The notes under the pieces: generated by a model | What the model saw: only the letters and a program-made list of their open reading frames with translations | What the model was told of the DNA's origin: nothing | Database searches by the model: none | Program-made: the position numbers and the translations under genes | Shown here: positions 6,400 through 7,164 of the stretch, piece after piece | How positions within the stretch are numbered: the first letter of the stretch is position 1 | How the letters are laid out: the number at the start of each line of letters is the position of its first letter | Source: Pseudomonadales bacterium | GTDB taxonomy: Bacteria > Pseudomonadota > Gammaproteobacteria > Pseudomonadales > Pseudohongiellaceae | DNA length: 7,164 nucleotides | Direction of reading: 5' to 3' | Assembly (NCBI GenBank): GCA_022360535.1 | Contig: JAKSCP010000169.1 | Location: 1-7,164, forward strand

Positions 6400-7164
6400 A
6401 TGACAACAAAGGCGAAGCTCATACCGGGTCGGCTGATTGTGTTGCTTCTTTCTATGGGCGTGACGTTTAGCAGCCTGTATGCTGCGGAATCATCGCGAGA
6501 GACGATCGAGGTGTCCACGCTGGGCCCGCAGATCGGGGAAGTGGTCCCGGAGTTCACTCTTCCTGATCAAAACGGAAATCTGCATAACCTCGATTCCATT
6601 ATGGGTCCCAATGGGGCCATGCTGTTGTTTCACCGTTCGGCTGACTGGTGACCCTACTGCAAAGCGCAACTCGTGGAGTTGCAAGAACGCCTGCCCGAAT
6701 TAGCAGCGGCTGGTATCGGCATCGCTGCTATAAGTTACGACAGTGAAACTGTACTCACAGATTTTGCTAATCGCCGGGGAATCAGTTTTCCCTTACTTTC
6801 AGATGATGACTCATCAGTCATCGAGTCCTACGGAATTCTCAACACTGTTGCACAGGAAGCGCTGAGTGCTGACGAGCCGGATGCTGAACTACAAGCTGAT
6901 GTTGCCCGCTACGTTAGTGTCTTTGGCAGCAGCCCGCTGATTGTAGGTACGCCTTATCCCGGTACCTTTATGTTGGATCGGCAAGGTAGGGTCACTTCGC
7001 GATTTTTTGAAGAGTTCTACCGTGAACGAAACACCACTTCCAATGTGATGCTGAAGATGGGTATCGGATTATCTCCAATCGAAGCGGTAGAAGGCTCAAC
7101 TGCCCACTTGAAGTTCACGGCTTACCCGAGTAATTCGACTGTCACGGTAGGGACGCGATTTTCA
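6400..7164 (+). CDS. Exported AhpC/TSA (redoxin) selenoprotein, in-frame UGA at codon 84, 3' end outside window
   Basis: 255 codons fall in the window, counting TGA as selenocysteine; the end lies beyond 7164. Residues 1-29 are a Sec signal peptide (cleavage YAA|ESS). A redoxin domain follows from about 42 to 215: GEVVPEFTLPDQNGN (46-60), the first strand MLLFHRS, the active site ADW-U84-P-Y-C87, the helix KAQLVELQERLPEL, strand IGIAAISYDS, FPLLSDDDSSVIESYGI (130-145) and the cis-Pro-type TPYPGTFMLDRQGRV (184-198). As I recall the family, relatives have SADWCPYC, so TGA replaces the first Cys of CxxC. From about 235 a beta-rich segment (HLKFTAYPSNSTVTVG) begins a C-terminal domain. The likely role is thiol-dependent peroxide or disulfide reduction in the periplasm. 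The alternative is a pseudogene or sequencing error; the intact frame, the TGA position and the adjacent hairpin argue against it. An ordinary gene call would stop at 6651 with 83 residues. Confidence 0.85.
6649..6651 (+). other. Selenocysteine codon (in-frame TGA)
   Basis: TGA stands between TGG (Trp83) and CCC-TAC-TGC (Pro-Tyr-Cys), giving a UxxC motif. It is followed by C, a context in which UGA is a weak stop and which E. coli fdhF also has. General reassignment of TGA to Trp is unlikely: the four complete genes here end in TAA or TAG, contain no in-frame TGA and use TGG for Trp. Confidence 0.8.
6649..6690 (+). promoter_or_regulatory. Candidate bacterial SECIS element
   Basis: GCAACTC (6666-6672) and GAGTTGC (6676-6682) form a perfect 7-bp stem with loop GTG (6673-6675). 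The loop begins 21 nt after the TGA. A weak lower stem, GC (6659-6660) with GC (6689-6690), is possible across an internal loop. Published bacterial SECIS rules ask for a hairpin with its apical loop some 16-37 nt after UGA and a G in the first two loop bases; both hold. Unlike E. coli fdhF there is no obvious bulged U in the upper stem. The element lies wholly in coding sequence, encoding about residues 89-95 of the redoxin. Confidence 0.65.

Noticed and set aside
6331..6651. A complete 106-residue protein ending at TGA 6651
   Set aside because: It begins at a TTG without a ribosome binding site, carries 23 extra residues before a clear signal peptide, and stops inside a redoxin active site with the rest of the domain in frame after the TGA.
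6649..6651. TGA read as tryptophan under an alternative genetic code
   Set aside because: The four other genes contain no in-frame TGA and use TGG for Trp, and Trp would destroy the active-site motif.
6400..7164. Pseudogene by nonsense mutation
   Set aside because: No other disruption occurs in 255 codons, the TGA hits exactly the catalytic Cys position where Sec substitutes, and a SECIS-like hairpin follows at the right distance. It remains possible until Sec genes are found in the genome.

Overview
The window reads as chromosome of a gammaproteobacterium of moderate G+C, probably free-living and possibly marine. The best taxonomic hint is a full-length PpnN (YgdH), whose three-domain form is typical of gammaproteobacteria; the habitat is inference only. 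No rRNA, tRNA, CRISPR array, insertion sequence or phage gene is visible.

Layout, left to right: (a) 1-222 has no gene and holds two copies of an 87-bp repeat, each with two perfect hairpins. (b) ppnN, minus strand (223-1578), encodes a cytosolic nucleotide 5'-monophosphate nucleosidase. (c) A secreted M20-family metallopeptidase, minus strand (1762-3069). (d) Divergent from it, a large exported protein (3270-5735, 821 aa) joins a DUF305 domain to an LVIVD-type beta-propeller with one or more histidines in most blades. (e) Convergent with it and 12 bp away is a small exported cupin, minus strand (5748-6278). (f) Divergent from the cupin is an exported AhpC/TSA (redoxin) protein (6400 to beyond the window end). 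Its reading frame is crossed by a single TGA at the place where relatives have the first Cys of the thioredoxin-like CxxC motif.

The central observation is that TGA. Upstream lies a signal peptide and the start of a redoxin fold. Downstream the same frame stays open for 171 codons to the window end and carries the rest of the fold. A perfect 7-bp hairpin with a G-initial loop (GTG) sits 21 nt after the TGA, where a bacterial SECIS is expected. The simplest reading is an exported selenoprotein with a UPYC motif, which ordinary gene callers would cut into an 83-residue stub and a downstream remnant.

Four successive genes (peptidase, DUF305-propeller, cupin, selenoredoxin) all start with Sec-type signal peptides, and three look metal- or redox-related, so the right part of the window is an envelope-directed neighbourhood. 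They are not one operon: orientation alternates, and divergent pairs share the intergenic regions 3070-3269 and 6279-6399. A joint role in periplasmic copper or peroxide handling is speculation.
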